Source of the DNA: Blautia wexlerae DSM 19850 | GTDB taxonomy: Bacteria > Bacillota > Clostridia > Lachnospirales > Lachnospiraceae | Assembly (NCBI RefSeq): GCF_025148125.1 | Contig: NZ_CP102267.1 | Span: 1,994,501-2,058,500 of the forward strand | Direction: 5' to 3' | DNA: 64,000 nucleotides | Shown: one piece after another, positions 44,554 through 55,126 of the stretch | Numbering within the stretch: the stretch's first letter is position 1 | Layout: each line of letters begins with the position of its first letter | Notes under the pieces: model-generated | What the model was told of the DNA's origin: nothing | The model's input: the letters and a program-made list of their open reading frames with translations, nothing else | Databases searched by the model: none | Translations under genes and position numbers: made by a program

Positions 44554-44585
44554 TTGCATTTTTATTAAAGTTAGAATATACTAAC
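44554..44585 (+). promoter_or_regulatory. Enolase promoter with GTTAG-N6-CTAAC operator
   Basis: TTGCAT (44554-44559), 17 bases, TATACT (44577-44582). GTTAGAATATACTAAC (44570-44585) covers the -10, the same phasing as at the feo promoters. A half site GTTAG follows at about 44592. Confidence 0.72.
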
Positions 44586-46096
<1,511 letters not shown>

Positions 46097-46103
46097 ACAG
46101 AAC

Positions 46104-46129
46104 TATGGCAATCCGCGTAAATAATGCAT
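46104..46129. repeat. Solo terminal repeat of family A element
   Basis: TATGGCAATCCGCGTAAATAATGCAT matches the 26-base end at 29185-29210 with two or three differences. It lies directly after eno; no partner end is seen. Confidence 0.55.
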
Positions 46130-46158
46130 GCCATAAATAAAATAAACCTGTAAAATGT

Positions 46159-46202
46159 AAAATGCATTTCTCATCTGAATCGTTTAGTGAGAAATGCATT
46201 TT
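46159..46202. terminator. Bidirectional terminator after eno
   Basis: AAAATGCATTTCTCA and TGAGAAATGCATTTT form a perfect stem shared with the convergent hydrolase gene. Confidence 0.88.
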
Positions 46203-46224
46203 TGTATATGAGACTTTATTATAT

Positions 46225-48081
46225 TCACTCATCTGTATCAATACTGTCTGTTTCTTCCGGTCTCTTCAGATATCCCCTTACAACAGGCTCAATCGTCTGT
46301 TCCATAAGCCGGTGCAGCAGTTCTGTCGTAATATTATGATCTCCCAGAAGCGAATTATACAGGAAGTTTCCTGACAGTTCTTCAGTAATAGAACTCAGTC
46401 CTGCCAGGATCATTTTTTTACCGGGTGTTTCGTTCCATCTGATCTCAATTTCATCATCTTCATGAAAGAAAATGTGCGCCTTTCGTTTCACACATTCTTC
46501 GATAAAAGTAATCTCCAACTTTAATACAGGGATATCGTTTTCATCTCTTGCAAATTCTCCCAGTGTAGCTACAAGGTAATGTTCTCCATGAAGATCAACA
46601 CATCCATCCGCAGCCCTTCCAAATCCAACAGGAAGTTTATGGATTACCTCACCTTCGGTAAAAGAAACGCAAAAGTTTCCCGCATCATAAGTAAAAGAAA
46701 TTTCAGAAATACCATCTGTCATATTATTGTGGAATACCTGCACAAACAACGGCGCAATTCCAATATTCTGCTGTTCCATAACATAAGTTCTGCCGCTTAC
46801 AGCCCGCATAAAACTGTGATGATCAGATGGGCAATCAACGGCTGCTGAAATACGGTAGCTGTATTTTTTATCTGAATGCTTCCTTCTGGAAACTACATTT
46901 CTTTTCCATCCCCCGCGCAGAGAAGTACTTCTGTTATTATTTTCTCCATTTTCCAGTTCTCCGCACAACCGTTTCAGAAGACTATAGGAGAGCGGATTCT
47001 CAGGTAGAACATCGGCGGGATGATAATTAACAGGAAAATATTTCCGAATGATATTCAGCATGATACAGTCCTGAAACATTTCTTTATTTCCAGCATTTGT
47101 GACAAGAACCATATCCATATCCGGATAAATAATAACATTCTGTCCCAACATTCCGTTATATTCAAAGCTTCCCGGGCGCTGTTCCATCCATAGCTGATAT
47201 CCATATCCATAGGTGTCATTCTGAGTTTTCAGATGTCGTGCCGTAGATATTTCTATCCAATATTCAGACACCAGCTGCTGACCATTCCATTTTCCCCTCT
47301 GAAGATACAGCTGGCCAAGTTTTGCCATGTCTTCTGCACAGAGAAACAGTCCCCAGCCGCCTTTTGTAATTCCTTTCGGACAGGTTTCCCAGTAATATTT
47401 CGTGATACCAAGAGGACCAAACAGTCTCGGAGTCAGATATTCGGTCAGGGTTTCTCCTGTACGTTTCGTCACGATTGCAGAAAGAACATAAGTATTCAGA
47501 CTGTTATATTGAAACTCTGTTCCGGGTTTTCCATTGACAGATGCATTCAGAAAACTTCCAAGCCAGTCATTTCCGGACACGATACCTGATTCATTAAAAG
47601 TTACGCCGCTTGTCATGGTCAGCAGATTCTCTACTGTGATCGCAGGGCGGAAAATCTTTGAAAAGGCATTTATATGATCCGGAAAAATGTCATAAATATT
47701 TTCATCGAGTTTTAATTTTTCCTCTTCGATCAACATGCCGATTGCCATACCTGTGATGCTCTTGCACATGGAATGTGTAATATGCCACATTCCTTTAGGG
47801 TATGGTGCAAAATTACATTCACAGATTACCTTGCCATGACGCAGTGCCATAAAATGATGCATTTCCGTATCTTTGGAAGCATCTAGTTCCCGAAGAAGGG
47901 CAGCAAACAGATCAGAGGAGATTCCTTGACTCTCCGGTGTGGCACGTGCAAATGCCTGCTCATAAACTGCATCAAACGGAAAATCCGGTTTCTGTGGGAA
48001 ATAATCTACCCGTGTACCGCCTGTCTTTCCAAGGATCATATTTAAAACCAGTTCTGCAACCGCAATCTGTTCTTTTGCCAT
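46225..48081 (-). CDS. Serine hydrolase of the beta-lactamase/class C PBP family
   Basis: This 618-residue cytosolic-looking protein has no signal peptide. The N-terminal half is a Pfam Beta-lactamase-type fold with catalytic S-x2-K (HSMCKS, near residue 125) and Y-x-N (YNSLN, near 225), and a late GMLGQNVIIYP. The C-terminal 200 residues resemble the accessory domain of esterase/peptidase relatives. Similar proteins act on esters or D-peptides; resistance is not implied. ATG 48081 is set by AAGGAGG; 20 upstream codons are rejected. Confidence 0.85.
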   Translation of the reverse strand: MAKEQIAVAELVLNMILGKTGGTRVDYFPQKPDFPFDAVYEQAFARATPESQGISSDLFAALLRELDASKDTEMHHFMALRHGKVICECNFAPYPKGMWHITHSMCKSITGMAIGMLIEEEKLKLDENIYDIFPDHINAFSKIFRPAITVENLLTMTSGVTFNESGIVSGNDWLGSFLNASVNGKPGTEFQYNSLNTYVLSAIVTKRTGETLTEYLTPRLFGPLGITKYYWETCPKGITKGGWGLFLCAEDMAKLGQLYLQRGKWNGQQLVSEYWIEISTARHLKTQNDTYGYGYQLWMEQRPGSFEYNGMLGQNVIIYPDMDMVLVTNAGNKEMFQDCIMLNIIRKYFPVNYHPADVLPENPLSYSLLKRLCGELENGENNNRSTSLRGGWKRNVVSRRKHSDKKYSYRISAAVDCPSDHHSFMRAVSGRTYVMEQQNIGIAPLFVQVFHNNMTDGISEISFTYDAGNFCVSFTEGEVIHKLPVGFGRAADGCVDLHGEHYLVATLGEFARDENDIPVLKLEITFIEECVKRKAHIFFHEDDEIEIRWNETPGKKMILAGLSSITEELSGNFLYNSLLGDHNITTELLHRLMEQTIEPVVRGYLKRPEETDSIDTDE

Positions 48082-48231
48082 AGAGAATACCTCCTTTTTC
48101 GGATTTATTTTGATTATACAGACCTCATACAACAAATGCAAATTATATTTTTACGAAAAAGGATATTACCAGTGGACAGTAGCGCAGGATTCTCTTTCTG
48201 CGGGAAGCTCACTTTAGTGACATAATAAAAC

Positions 48232-48252
48232 GGCTGCGGAATGAACCGCAGC
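48232..48252 (-). terminator. Terminator of citrate synthase gene
   Basis: GGCTGCGG and CCGCAGCC around a 5-base loop, with a TTTTATT tail on the minus strand. Confidence 0.8.
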
Positions 48253-48272
48253 CAGTAATAAGTTTCATCTGT

Positions 48273-49658
48273 TTACCTTTCGTCAAAAGCAACAAAATCT
48301 GTATGATGTCCTACATATTTGTAAGCAGGACGAATGATCTTATTTGCATTGATCAGTTCTTCCAGACGGTGAGCACTCCAGCCCGGCATACGTGCAATAG
48401 CAAAGATCGGAGTAAATAATTCTTCCGGAATACCAAGCATGCTGTATACAAATCCACTGTAGAAGTCCACATTTGCGCAGACATTCTTAAACAGTTTTCT
48501 ATGTTCCATAATCAGTTTGCCGGCAATATTTTCTACTCTGTTATAAAGCTCGAATTCCTCTGTCATTCCCTTTTCCTCAGCAAGTGCCTGGGCAAAGCGT
48601 TTCAGGATCACTTCTCGAGGATCGGAAAGTGTATAGACTGCATGCCCCATACCATAGATCAGCCCTGCATGGTCAAATGCTTCTTTATTCAGAACCTTCT
48701 TGAGGTAAGTTATGATTTCATCTTCGTTATCCCAGTGATCTTGATCTACATGAGACTTCAGATCAGCAAACATATTCTGAACTTTCAGGTTTGCTCCACC
48801 ATGACGAGGTCCCTTCAGAGATCCGATGGATGCAGCAGTAGAAGAGTAGGTATCTGTCCCTGAAGAAGTTACCACATGAGTGGTGAAAGTGGAGTTATTA
48901 CCGCCACCATGCTCAGCATGCAGGATCAGTGCAATATCCAGAACTTTTGCTTCCAGTTCTGTGTATTTTCCATCCGGGCGAAGCATAAGAAGAATGTTCT
49001 CGGCAAGAGAAAGCCCCTTCTGCGGATTACGGATAAATAAGGTATCATCCTTTCTGAAATGGCGATATGCATGGTAAGAATATACGGCAATTTCAGGAAG
49101 CTTTGCAATCAGTTCCAGAGACTGACGAAGTACATTTTCAGGAGAAATATCTTCCGGATTGTCATCATATGTATAGAGAGCCAGAACACAACGCTGCATG
49201 GCATTCATAATATTGGCATTGGTTCCCTTCATAACAACATCGCGGACAAAACGACCGCCAAGCTCCTCCATATCAGACATCATATCCAGAAATCTGGAAA
49301 GTTCTTCCTTATCAGGGAGCTTACCGAAGATCAGAAGATAAATTGTTTCTTCAAATCCAAAACGTCTTCCGTTCAGACCACTGATGATATCCTGTACATT
49401 GATTCCCTGATAGTATAAACGTCCATCAGCCGGAATCTGTCTGCCGTTGATCAGATTATAACCATTAACATCAGAAATCTCTGTAAGACCTGTCAGGACA
49501 CCTTTACCTGCGGAGTCACGAAGACCTCTTTTTACATTATATTCTACATACAGATTTGGATCGATATGATGATTCTTGAGCAGTTCCTGTTCAAAGAATC
49601 TTATTTTGTCACGAAGCTGTCCGGAATCTTCCAGACTCATCATTTCATGTTTTTCCAT
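48273..49658 (-). CDS. gltA: Citrate synthase
   Basis: This 461-residue protein condenses oxaloacetate with acetyl-CoA. It has active-site segments LILHAEHGGGNNSTF (His), GMGHAVYTLSDPRE (His) and VDFYSGFVYSM (Asp), and GPRHGGAN. It is longer than the usual 370-residue Gram-positive type, with an N-terminal extension of about 60 residues as in other Lachnospiraceae sequences. With fumarase and fumarate reductase it suggests a split TCA pathway. ATG 49658 is preceded by GAGGAA; five extra codons upstream are possible. Confidence 0.92.
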   Translation of the reverse strand: MEKHEMMSLEDSGQLRDKIRFFEQELLKNHHIDPNLYVEYNVKRGLRDSAGKGVLTGLTEISDVNGYNLINGRQIPADGRLYYQGINVQDIISGLNGRRFGFEETIYLLIFGKLPDKEELSRFLDMMSDMEELGGRFVRDVVMKGTNANIMNAMQRCVLALYTYDDNPEDISPENVLRQSLELIAKLPEIAVYSYHAYRHFRKDDTLFIRNPQKGLSLAENILLMLRPDGKYTELEAKVLDIALILHAEHGGGNNSTFTTHVVTSSGTDTYSSTAASIGSLKGPRHGGANLKVQNMFADLKSHVDQDHWDNEDEIITYLKKVLNKEAFDHAGLIYGMGHAVYTLSDPREVILKRFAQALAEEKGMTEEFELYNRVENIAGKLIMEHRKLFKNVCANVDFYSGFVYSMLGIPEELFTPIFAIARMPGWSAHRLEELINANKIIRPAYKYVGHHTDFVAFDER

Positions 49659-50025
49659 AATATCATTCCTCATTTCCCCGTTATTTATCTACAGCAATAT
49701 TCGCAAATTCACTTATAGCAATACTCGTAAATAATGCATATTATAGTGAATTTTATTAAAAAACACTGATACAGTGAATTGCAGATGCATCCTTGCGATC
49801 AGTGTTTTACTATGGCGAACATTTGTATTTGTACCTATTTAAACATTGTACAGTAAAGTGATGGGAAAGGCAAGACAAAGATTGTATTTTTTTTCATACA
49901 TTCATATTAAAGTGATAACGCTTTAAAATTATACAGAAGGAAAATTATGAAAAATATAACACAAAATCATGGAACGTGCTATAATAGCCAACAGAAAGCA
50001 TGATAAAGGGGAAGTGAGAAAAGAA
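49659..50025. other. Intergenic region with family A end and hairpin
   Basis: It contains a family A end (49714-49739), a degenerate copy just before it (ACAGCAATATTCGCAAA at 49691), and a hairpin AAAACACTGAT...ATCAGTGTTTT (about 49761-49809) that may be the other side of an element or a terminator. A TATAAT at 49979 likely serves the thioesterase gene. Confidence 0.45.
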
Positions 50026-50505
50026 ATGTCAGAAAGAAAAATGAAACGAGTTGAGGATTCCTTAACAGAGCAGTCTCATTTATTAATGCCAAAGTGTCTG
50101 AATGCCGCAGGTTATCTGTTTGGCGGACAGCTGCTTGCATGGATTGATGAAACAGCAGGTATTGTTGCCAAGCGTCATGCGGAAATGAATGTGGTAACTG
50201 TTGCAGTAGACAATATGTATTTCAAAGCCGGAGCCAGAGTGAACGATACCATCGTTCTCATCGGACGGCTTACACATGTGGGACGTTCTTCCATGGAAGT
50301 ACGTATTGATACTTACTGTGAAGCCCTTGATGGAACCAGAACCATGATCAACCGCGCATATTTTATTATGGTTGGAACAGATGAACATCAGCATCCTGTG
50401 GAAGTACCGGGACTTATCATTGAGGGAGTTACTCAGCAGATAGAGAATGAAGCTGCACAGAAACGTGCAAAACTCTGGAAAGTACGCAGACAGGAAGGAT
50501 TTTAA
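50026..50505 (+). CDS. Acyl-CoA thioesterase (hotdog fold, YciA/BFIT type)
   Basis: This 159-residue single hotdog domain has the family motif NAAGYLFGGQLLAWIDETAG and VTVAVDNMYFKAGARVND. It hydrolyses acyl-CoAs; chain preference is unknown. ATG 50026 gives the normal N-terminus and lies 40 bases after a TATAAT; the longer frame would begin before that promoter. Confidence 0.88.
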   Translation: MSERKMKRVEDSLTEQSHLLMPKCLNAAGYLFGGQLLAWIDETAGIVAKRHAEMNVVTVAVDNMYFKAGARVNDTIVLIGRLTHVGRSSMEVRIDTYCEALDGTRTMINRAYFIMVGTDEHQHPVEVPGLIIEGVTQQIENEAAQKRAKLWKVRRQEGF

Positions 50506-50508
50506 CAA

Positions 50509-50530
50509 AACAGCCGCAAATGCGGCTGTT
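50509..50530. terminator. Terminator between convergent genes
   Basis: AACAGCCGCA and TGCGGCTGTT around AA, with T-runs; it serves both strands. Confidence 0.85.
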
Positions 50531-50538
50531 TTTGTTTA

Positions 50539-51666
50539 TCAGTAACATTTACTGCAAGGTCCGTATCCCATAGCTTCGGCTTCTGATCTGGATACCTGTC
50601 TGGCTGTATCCGGGTTCATTCTTCCACAGTTGGGAATGCTGTGATATTTTTCGCCGGTTGCAGGGATCCATACCATTGTTCCTAGATCTGCATTGTTGGA
50701 TTCTTCCTGTTCAGGTACCGGATCAGAAGTGGTAGTTTCTTCTTGCCAGGAGTTTCCACCAGTGCCACCTGCAGAAGCATTTACAGAGGAGTCTCCGGAA
50801 GAATAATCATTACATGGCTCCTGTGACCAGGAAATATTTGTTCCATCGGAGACTGCAATGATCGTACCCTGTTTATCTGTTCGGAATACAGGGATTCCCA
50901 TATCTGATAAACGTCCCATTGTATCTGCTGACGGATGATTATACTGATTATTGATTCCGCAGCTTATGACTGCGCAAGATGGAGAAGTTGCCTCAAGGAA
51001 ATCCCAGGTAGTTGAACTTGCAGACCCATGATGACCAACAGAAAGAACATCACAGTCAAGGTTCATACCTGTACTGATCATATCCTGTTCACTGGTTTCC
51101 TCTGCATCTCCGGTAAAAATAAAGCTATTTGAACCATTTTCAAGTTTGATTACAAGAGAGTTATCATTACTGTTCTGGCTGATACCATTCGGTGCAAGAA
51201 CAGTGAAACTTCCGGTGCCAAAATCAAATGTTTCACCTACAGAAGGATACTGTACGATAATTGCATTTGCAGTGGCAGTATTCATAAAATTATTGAATAA
51301 ATTTGAAGTATGTACATAGTCTGGTCCGAATATATTACTTACAGAGAAATTGTCTATACATGGAACAAGACCGCCGATATGATCTTCATCATAGTGAGAA
51401 GCGATCATATAGTCAATGTTTTCCACATTCTGTTCCTGTAAGTAGGAGATGATCAGATCAGCATGGCTCTGATCCCCGCCATCGTACAAAAGATTTTGTC
51501 CTCCGGACTGTACTAAGATGGCATTTCCCTGTCCAACGTCAATAAAATGAACTGCCATCTCACTGTTGCCTTCAGCTTTTACCGTCAGTGCTGATTGCGG
51601 AACTAAGGTAAACAGCAGAAGGAACAGAGATAGAATTAGTGATAGTAACCTGTTTTGTTTCTTCAT
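50539..51666 (-). CDS. Secreted ComEC/Rec2-like metallo-beta-lactamase-fold hydrolase
   Basis: This 375-residue protein has a signal peptide (1-31) followed by an MBL domain like the ComEC C-terminal part: HFIDVGQGNAILVQ, YDGG, SHYDEDHIGG (metal ligands), FTGDAEETSE, VGHHGSASST. A Ser/Gly/Glu linker leads to a C-terminal YHSIPNCGRMN...YGPCSKCY module with paired Cys, a small metal-binding type seen at the end of extracellular nuclease-like proteins. It may be an extracellular nuclease or phosphodiesterase. It ends at the shared terminator. Confidence 0.85.
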   Translation of the reverse strand: MKKQNRLLSLILSLFLLLFTLVPQSALTVKAEGNSEMAVHFIDVGQGNAILVQSGGQNLLYDGGDQSHADLIISYLQEQNVENIDYMIASHYDEDHIGGLVPCIDNFSVSNIFGPDYVHTSNLFNNFMNTATANAIIVQYPSVGETFDFGTGSFTVLAPNGISQNSNDNSLVIKLENGSNSFIFTGDAEETSEQDMISTGMNLDCDVLSVGHHGSASSTTWDFLEATSPSCAVISCGINNQYNHPSADTMGRLSDMGIPVFRTDKQGTIIAVSDGTNISWSQEPCNDYSSGDSSVNASAGGTGGNSWQEETTTSDPVPEQEESNNADLGTMVWIPATGEKYHSIPNCGRMNPDTARQVSRSEAEAMGYGPCSKCY

Positions 51667-51730
51667 AAAAAGCCTCCTGAATGTTAATAACAGTTTGATT
51701 ATACCATTTATTGAGAAACAAAAACATAAT

Positions 51731-51820
51731 TATAGTAATTTCGTAAAATAATACAAATAATCCAGTCTATCTTGGAGCGGGTTTGAAAAATGCTTTAGCG
51801 TGAAGTCCTGCGTCAGATTG
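51731..51820. repeat. Degenerate family A element
   Basis: TATAGTAATTTCGTAAAATAAT at 51731 matches the family A end, and GCGTGAAGTCCTGCGTCAGA near 51799 matches internal sequence at about 29096-29113. The right end is not recognisable. Confidence 0.5.
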
Positions 51821-51821
51821 A

Positions 51822-52340
51822 TTAATACTCTATCTGCTGAACTTCCTCTCCATTGTCTTCCCATGTATCAGAGTTATCCAGAGAACCATCTGTGCTGTCA
51901 CCGGAATTGTCATCGCTGGGATAATCAATCTGATCGGAAGAATCATCCCCTGTATCGTCAGACGATGTCTGATCACTGCTTCCATCATCAGAAGATCCAT
52001 CTTCTGTATCTGTATTATCATTCTCCTGCCCTGTATCATCCAGAGAACCGTCCTGCGTCGTATCAGTATTGTAAGAAGAGTCATTGTAAGAAGTATCATT
52101 ATAACTGTTGCCATAATCAGAATCATAGTTACTTTCCTGAGTATAAATGGTAAATCCATCCTCCTCAGCCTGAGCTTCTGCCTGTGCCTGAGCCTCAGCA
52201 GCAGTTTCCGGAGCTTCCGTAAAGTTTGTAACAGCTTTTGACACTGTATTACCGGTAGGTGCCACAGCAGAAACCGCAAACATCGCGCCACAAAGCAGGA
52301 TTGCAGTTCCGGCAATCTGAATTTCATCTATATGTCTCAT
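51822..52340 (-). CDS. Secreted Asp/Ser-rich low-complexity protein
   Basis: This 172-residue protein has a hydrophobic N-terminal segment (about 8-28, AGTAILLCGAMFAVSAVA), an Ala/Glu/Gln stretch, then a Tyr/Asn/Ser segment and about 90 residues of mainly Asp, Ser, Gly and Thr. I see no known domain. The coding frame is supported by AAGGAG 8 bases before the ATG. The acidic tail could bind Ca or other cations outside the cell; this is only a guess. Confidence 0.6.
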   Translation of the reverse strand: MRHIDEIQIAGTAILLCGAMFAVSAVAPTGNTVSKAVTNFTEAPETAAEAQAQAEAQAEEDGFTIYTQESNYDSDYGNSYNDTSYNDSSYNTDTTQDGSLDDTGQENDNTDTEDGSSDDGSSDQTSSDDTGDDSSDQIDYPSDDNSGDSTDGSLDNSDTWEDNGEEVQQIEY

Positions 52341-52455
52341 AGTTTATATTCTCCTTGCTTATCTATGTTTGTTTCTTTCTATTTCTATGCATATCCAGAT
52401 TATTTACAGCAATATTATATACCTTAAGTAGATTTTTTTGTAGAGTAAATTTTAA

Positions 52456-52500
52456 GTTACTGTTCATACATCACTATCCTGAGATATACAAGCCAAAATT
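52456..52500. repeat. Short copy of family C repeat
   Basis: GTTACTGTTCATACATCACT...CAAGCCAAAATT is the reverse complement of the right part of the 38242-38384 repeat with an internal deletion of about 35 bases. It lies in a 326-base gene-free stretch (52341-52666) in which I see nothing else definite. Confidence 0.55.
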
Positions 52501-52666
52501 GAAAAAAAACTGGATTCTGTCTGAAAAATCTGTTATTATAAGAATCGTATGAATATAATTTCAACTATAATACAGTTTATCTAATTATTTTCTTTCCTGT
52601 ATGATATCAGGGTAAAAAAATCCCCATAAAATTGAAATTATAAATTTAAAAACAGAGGTGTCATTT

Positions 52667-54415
52667 ATGAGCTGGTATAATGAGGCAATTTTCTATCACA
52701 TCTATCCACTGGGTTTAACCGGTGCGCCGAAGCACAATGACTACAGTGCTCCTGTTTCCCGTCTGAACACATTACTTCCATGGATCGACCACATCAGAGA
52801 AATCGGATGTACAGCATTATACATCGGACCTTTATTCGAGAGTGTAGGACATGGCTATGAAACCACAGATTACAAAAAGCTAGATTCCCGTCTCGGAACC
52901 AACGAAGACCTTAAAAACTTCGTGGCAGCCTGTCATGAAAAAGAGATCAAAGTTATTTTCGATGGTGTATTCAATCACACAGGCCGTGATTTCTTTGCAT
53001 TTAAAGATATTCAGCAAAACCGCGAACATTCCAGATATCTCAACTGGTACTGCAATGTGAACTTCGGAGGGAATACGGAATACAATGACGGCTTCTCCTA
53101 CGAAAACTGGGGTGGATACAACCTTCTGGTAAAATTAAACCAAAGAAACCCGGAAGTACAGAATTACATCTGTGATGTGATCCGTTTCTGGGTATCAGAA
53201 TTTGATGTAGATGGAATCCGTCTGGATGCGGCAGATGTCCTTGATTTTGATTTCATGCGTGCCCTGCGCCGTACAGCAGCAGAAGTAAAGGAAGATTTCT
53301 GGCTTATGGGCGAAGTGATCCATGGTGATTACAGCAGATGGGTAAATGGAGAAACGCTCCACAGTGTAACAAACTATGCCCTGCATAAAGCACTCTACAG
53401 CGGACATAACGATCATAACTATTTCGAGATCGCACATACTGTAAAATATCTCCAGAATATGGGAAATCTTGATCTCTATAACTTTGTGGACAACCATGAT
53501 GTAGAACGTATTTATACCAAGCTTTCAAATAAAGCACATTTTGCACCTGTTCATGTCTTACTCTATACACTTCCAGGTGTACCAAGTATCTATTACGGTT
53601 CTGAGTTCGGTATTGAAGGAAAGAAAGAGAAATTCTCCGATGACAGCCTCAGACCGGCTCTGGATATCAAAGACTATGCAAATGCAGTACAGAAGAATCC
53701 ATGTACAGCTCTGATCGCAGCTCTTGGAAAGATACGACAGCATACACCTGCATTAAGCTACGGAAGCTACGCTGAACTTCAGCTTACCAACCGCCAGTTT
53801 GCATTTGCCCGTGACCTTGACAAAATCCGTGTGATCGTTACCGTAAATAACGATGATAATGCAGCAGACATGAGCCTTCCGGCAGGAAACTGTGCAGAAT
53901 ATATCGGAACCCTCACAGGCCGTAAAGTACCTGTTCAGGGTGGACATATCAATGTAACAGTAGCCGCAAACAGCGGTGAAATCTGGGTTCCAGCAGGTGA
54001 AATGCCAGAATATATACCAGTAAAAGTAGAAACTGCAGATGTCAAAAAAGTACAGGAAGATACAGAAGAAACAACTTCCCCACAGACTGAGTCTCCTGCA
54101 CAGAAAACAATAACCGCAGCAGAAGAAACCGCAGCAGCAAAAGCAGAAGATATTCAGCCTGAAAAAACTGCCGATACTTCAGCCATATCAGCAGAAAACA
54201 GTTTTCCGGAAAATACGGAAGCCGCTGCTGAAAAGGAAAAGACAGTAATTGTAGATATGAATAAATCCCCGGAAGACATGACTGTAGATGAATTACAGCA
54301 GGCAATCCTTGCCAAAATGGCAGGTAACGGCCTTGTTACAGACCAGATGAAGAAAACAGTATATGATAATATCTGGCATGATTCTCTGGTAAACTGGCTC
54401 AAGAGCTTCCACTAA
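52667..54415 (+). CDS. Alpha-amylase family (GH13) glycosidase with unusual C-terminal tail
   Basis: This 582-residue intracellular GH13 enzyme has region I DGVFNHTG, region II GIRLDAADVL (catalytic Asp), region III GEVIHGDY (Glu) and region IV FVDNHDVER. There is no N-terminal starch-binding domain. After the C-terminal beta domain (ends near 450) comes a low-complexity Thr/Glu/Ala tail of about 90 residues and a terminal helical pair (MTVDELQQAILAKMAGNGL...). The substrate is probably maltodextrin or a related glucan. The start is set by AGAGGTG before ATG 52667. Confidence 0.88.
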   Translation: MSWYNEAIFYHIYPLGLTGAPKHNDYSAPVSRLNTLLPWIDHIREIGCTALYIGPLFESVGHGYETTDYKKLDSRLGTNEDLKNFVAACHEKEIKVIFDGVFNHTGRDFFAFKDIQQNREHSRYLNWYCNVNFGGNTEYNDGFSYENWGGYNLLVKLNQRNPEVQNYICDVIRFWVSEFDVDGIRLDAADVLDFDFMRALRRTAAEVKEDFWLMGEVIHGDYSRWVNGETLHSVTNYALHKALYSGHNDHNYFEIAHTVKYLQNMGNLDLYNFVDNHDVERIYTKLSNKAHFAPVHVLLYTLPGVPSIYYGSEFGIEGKKEKFSDDSLRPALDIKDYANAVQKNPCTALIAALGKIRQHTPALSYGSYAELQLTNRQFAFARDLDKIRVIVTVNNDDNAADMSLPAGNCAEYIGTLTGRKVPVQGGHINVTVAANSGEIWVPAGEMPEYIPVKVETADVKKVQEDTEETTSPQTESPAQKTITAAEETAAAKAEDIQPEKTADTSAISAENSFPENTEAAAEKEKTVIVDMNKSPEDMTVDELQQAILAKMAGNGLVTDQMKKTVYDNIWHDSLVNWLKSFH

Positions 54416-54576
54416 TCAGATTATCGTCAGTATTTTTCATCTTTTCTTTCATTAATAAAAGAGAAATTTTCCATGTGACAATTTTTTTGCCGTTGACTAA
54501 ATATTTTTTTGGTGGTAAGATATGGATACAGATACAGACAATCAATCACACTAAATCGTACGGGAGGAATTCACTC

Positions 54577-54951
54577 ATGAAAACACTTGAAACAAAAAAA
54601 GCACCAGCAGCAATCGGACCATATTCTCAGGCAAAAATGACAGGAAACTTCTTATTTGCATCCGGTCAGATTCCGGTAGACCCGGCTACAGGTGAAGTTG
54701 CAGGCGATAAAATCGAAACACAGGCAGAGCAGTCCTGCAAGAACGTAGGAGCAATTCTTGAAGAAGCCGGACTTACATTTGACAATGTTATCAAGACTAC
54801 ATGCTTCCTTGCTGATATGGCAGATTTCGCTGCATTCAACGCTGTGTATGAGAAATACTTCACAAGCAAACCGGCCCGCTCCTGCGTTGCTGTAAAACAG
54901 CTTCCGAAGAACGTACTCTGCGAAGTGGAAGCTATCGCTGTAGCTGAGTAA
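54577..54951 (+). CDS. ridA: RidA family enamine/imine deaminase
   Basis: This 124-residue YjgF/YER057c/UK114-family protein has KAPAAIGPYSQA, ASGQIPVDP and ARSCVAVKQLPKNVLCEVEAIA with the catalytic Arg. It hydrolyses reactive 2-aminoacrylate-type intermediates. It has a GGGAGGAA ribosome site and a terminator after it; a longer frame from 54475 is rejected. Confidence 0.95.
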   Translation: MKTLETKKAPAAIGPYSQAKMTGNFLFASGQIPVDPATGEVAGDKIETQAEQSCKNVGAILEEAGLTFDNVIKTTCFLADMADFAAFNAVYEKYFTSKPARSCVAVKQLPKNVLCEVEAIAVAE

Positions 54952-55015
54952 TTCAGCCAAACCACAATATAATAGATATTTCAAAACAATTTCTGAATCT
55001 GATTCAGATGGGGAA

Positions 55016-55045
55016 AACAGCCAGGAAAAAATCCACCTGGCTGTT
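55016..55045 (+). terminator. Terminator after ridA
   Basis: AACAGCCAGG and CCTGGCTGTT with T6. Confidence 0.88.
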
Positions 55046-55126
55046 TTTTGTTTTCAGGCTACCTGCAATTGCTGATATTTGCTATAATAGTATAAAAGAA
55101 TTCCGGCAAAATGAAAGGTAAAAGTT

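Noticed and set aside
46225..48081. Antibiotic-resistance beta-lactamase
   Set aside because: It has the class C fold motifs but no signal peptide and a large extra domain, fitting esterase/peptidase relatives better.
52355..52552. Possible 65-residue hydrophobic protein in the gap before the amylase gene
   Set aside because: No ribosome site, and it crosses a family C repeat; likely chance.
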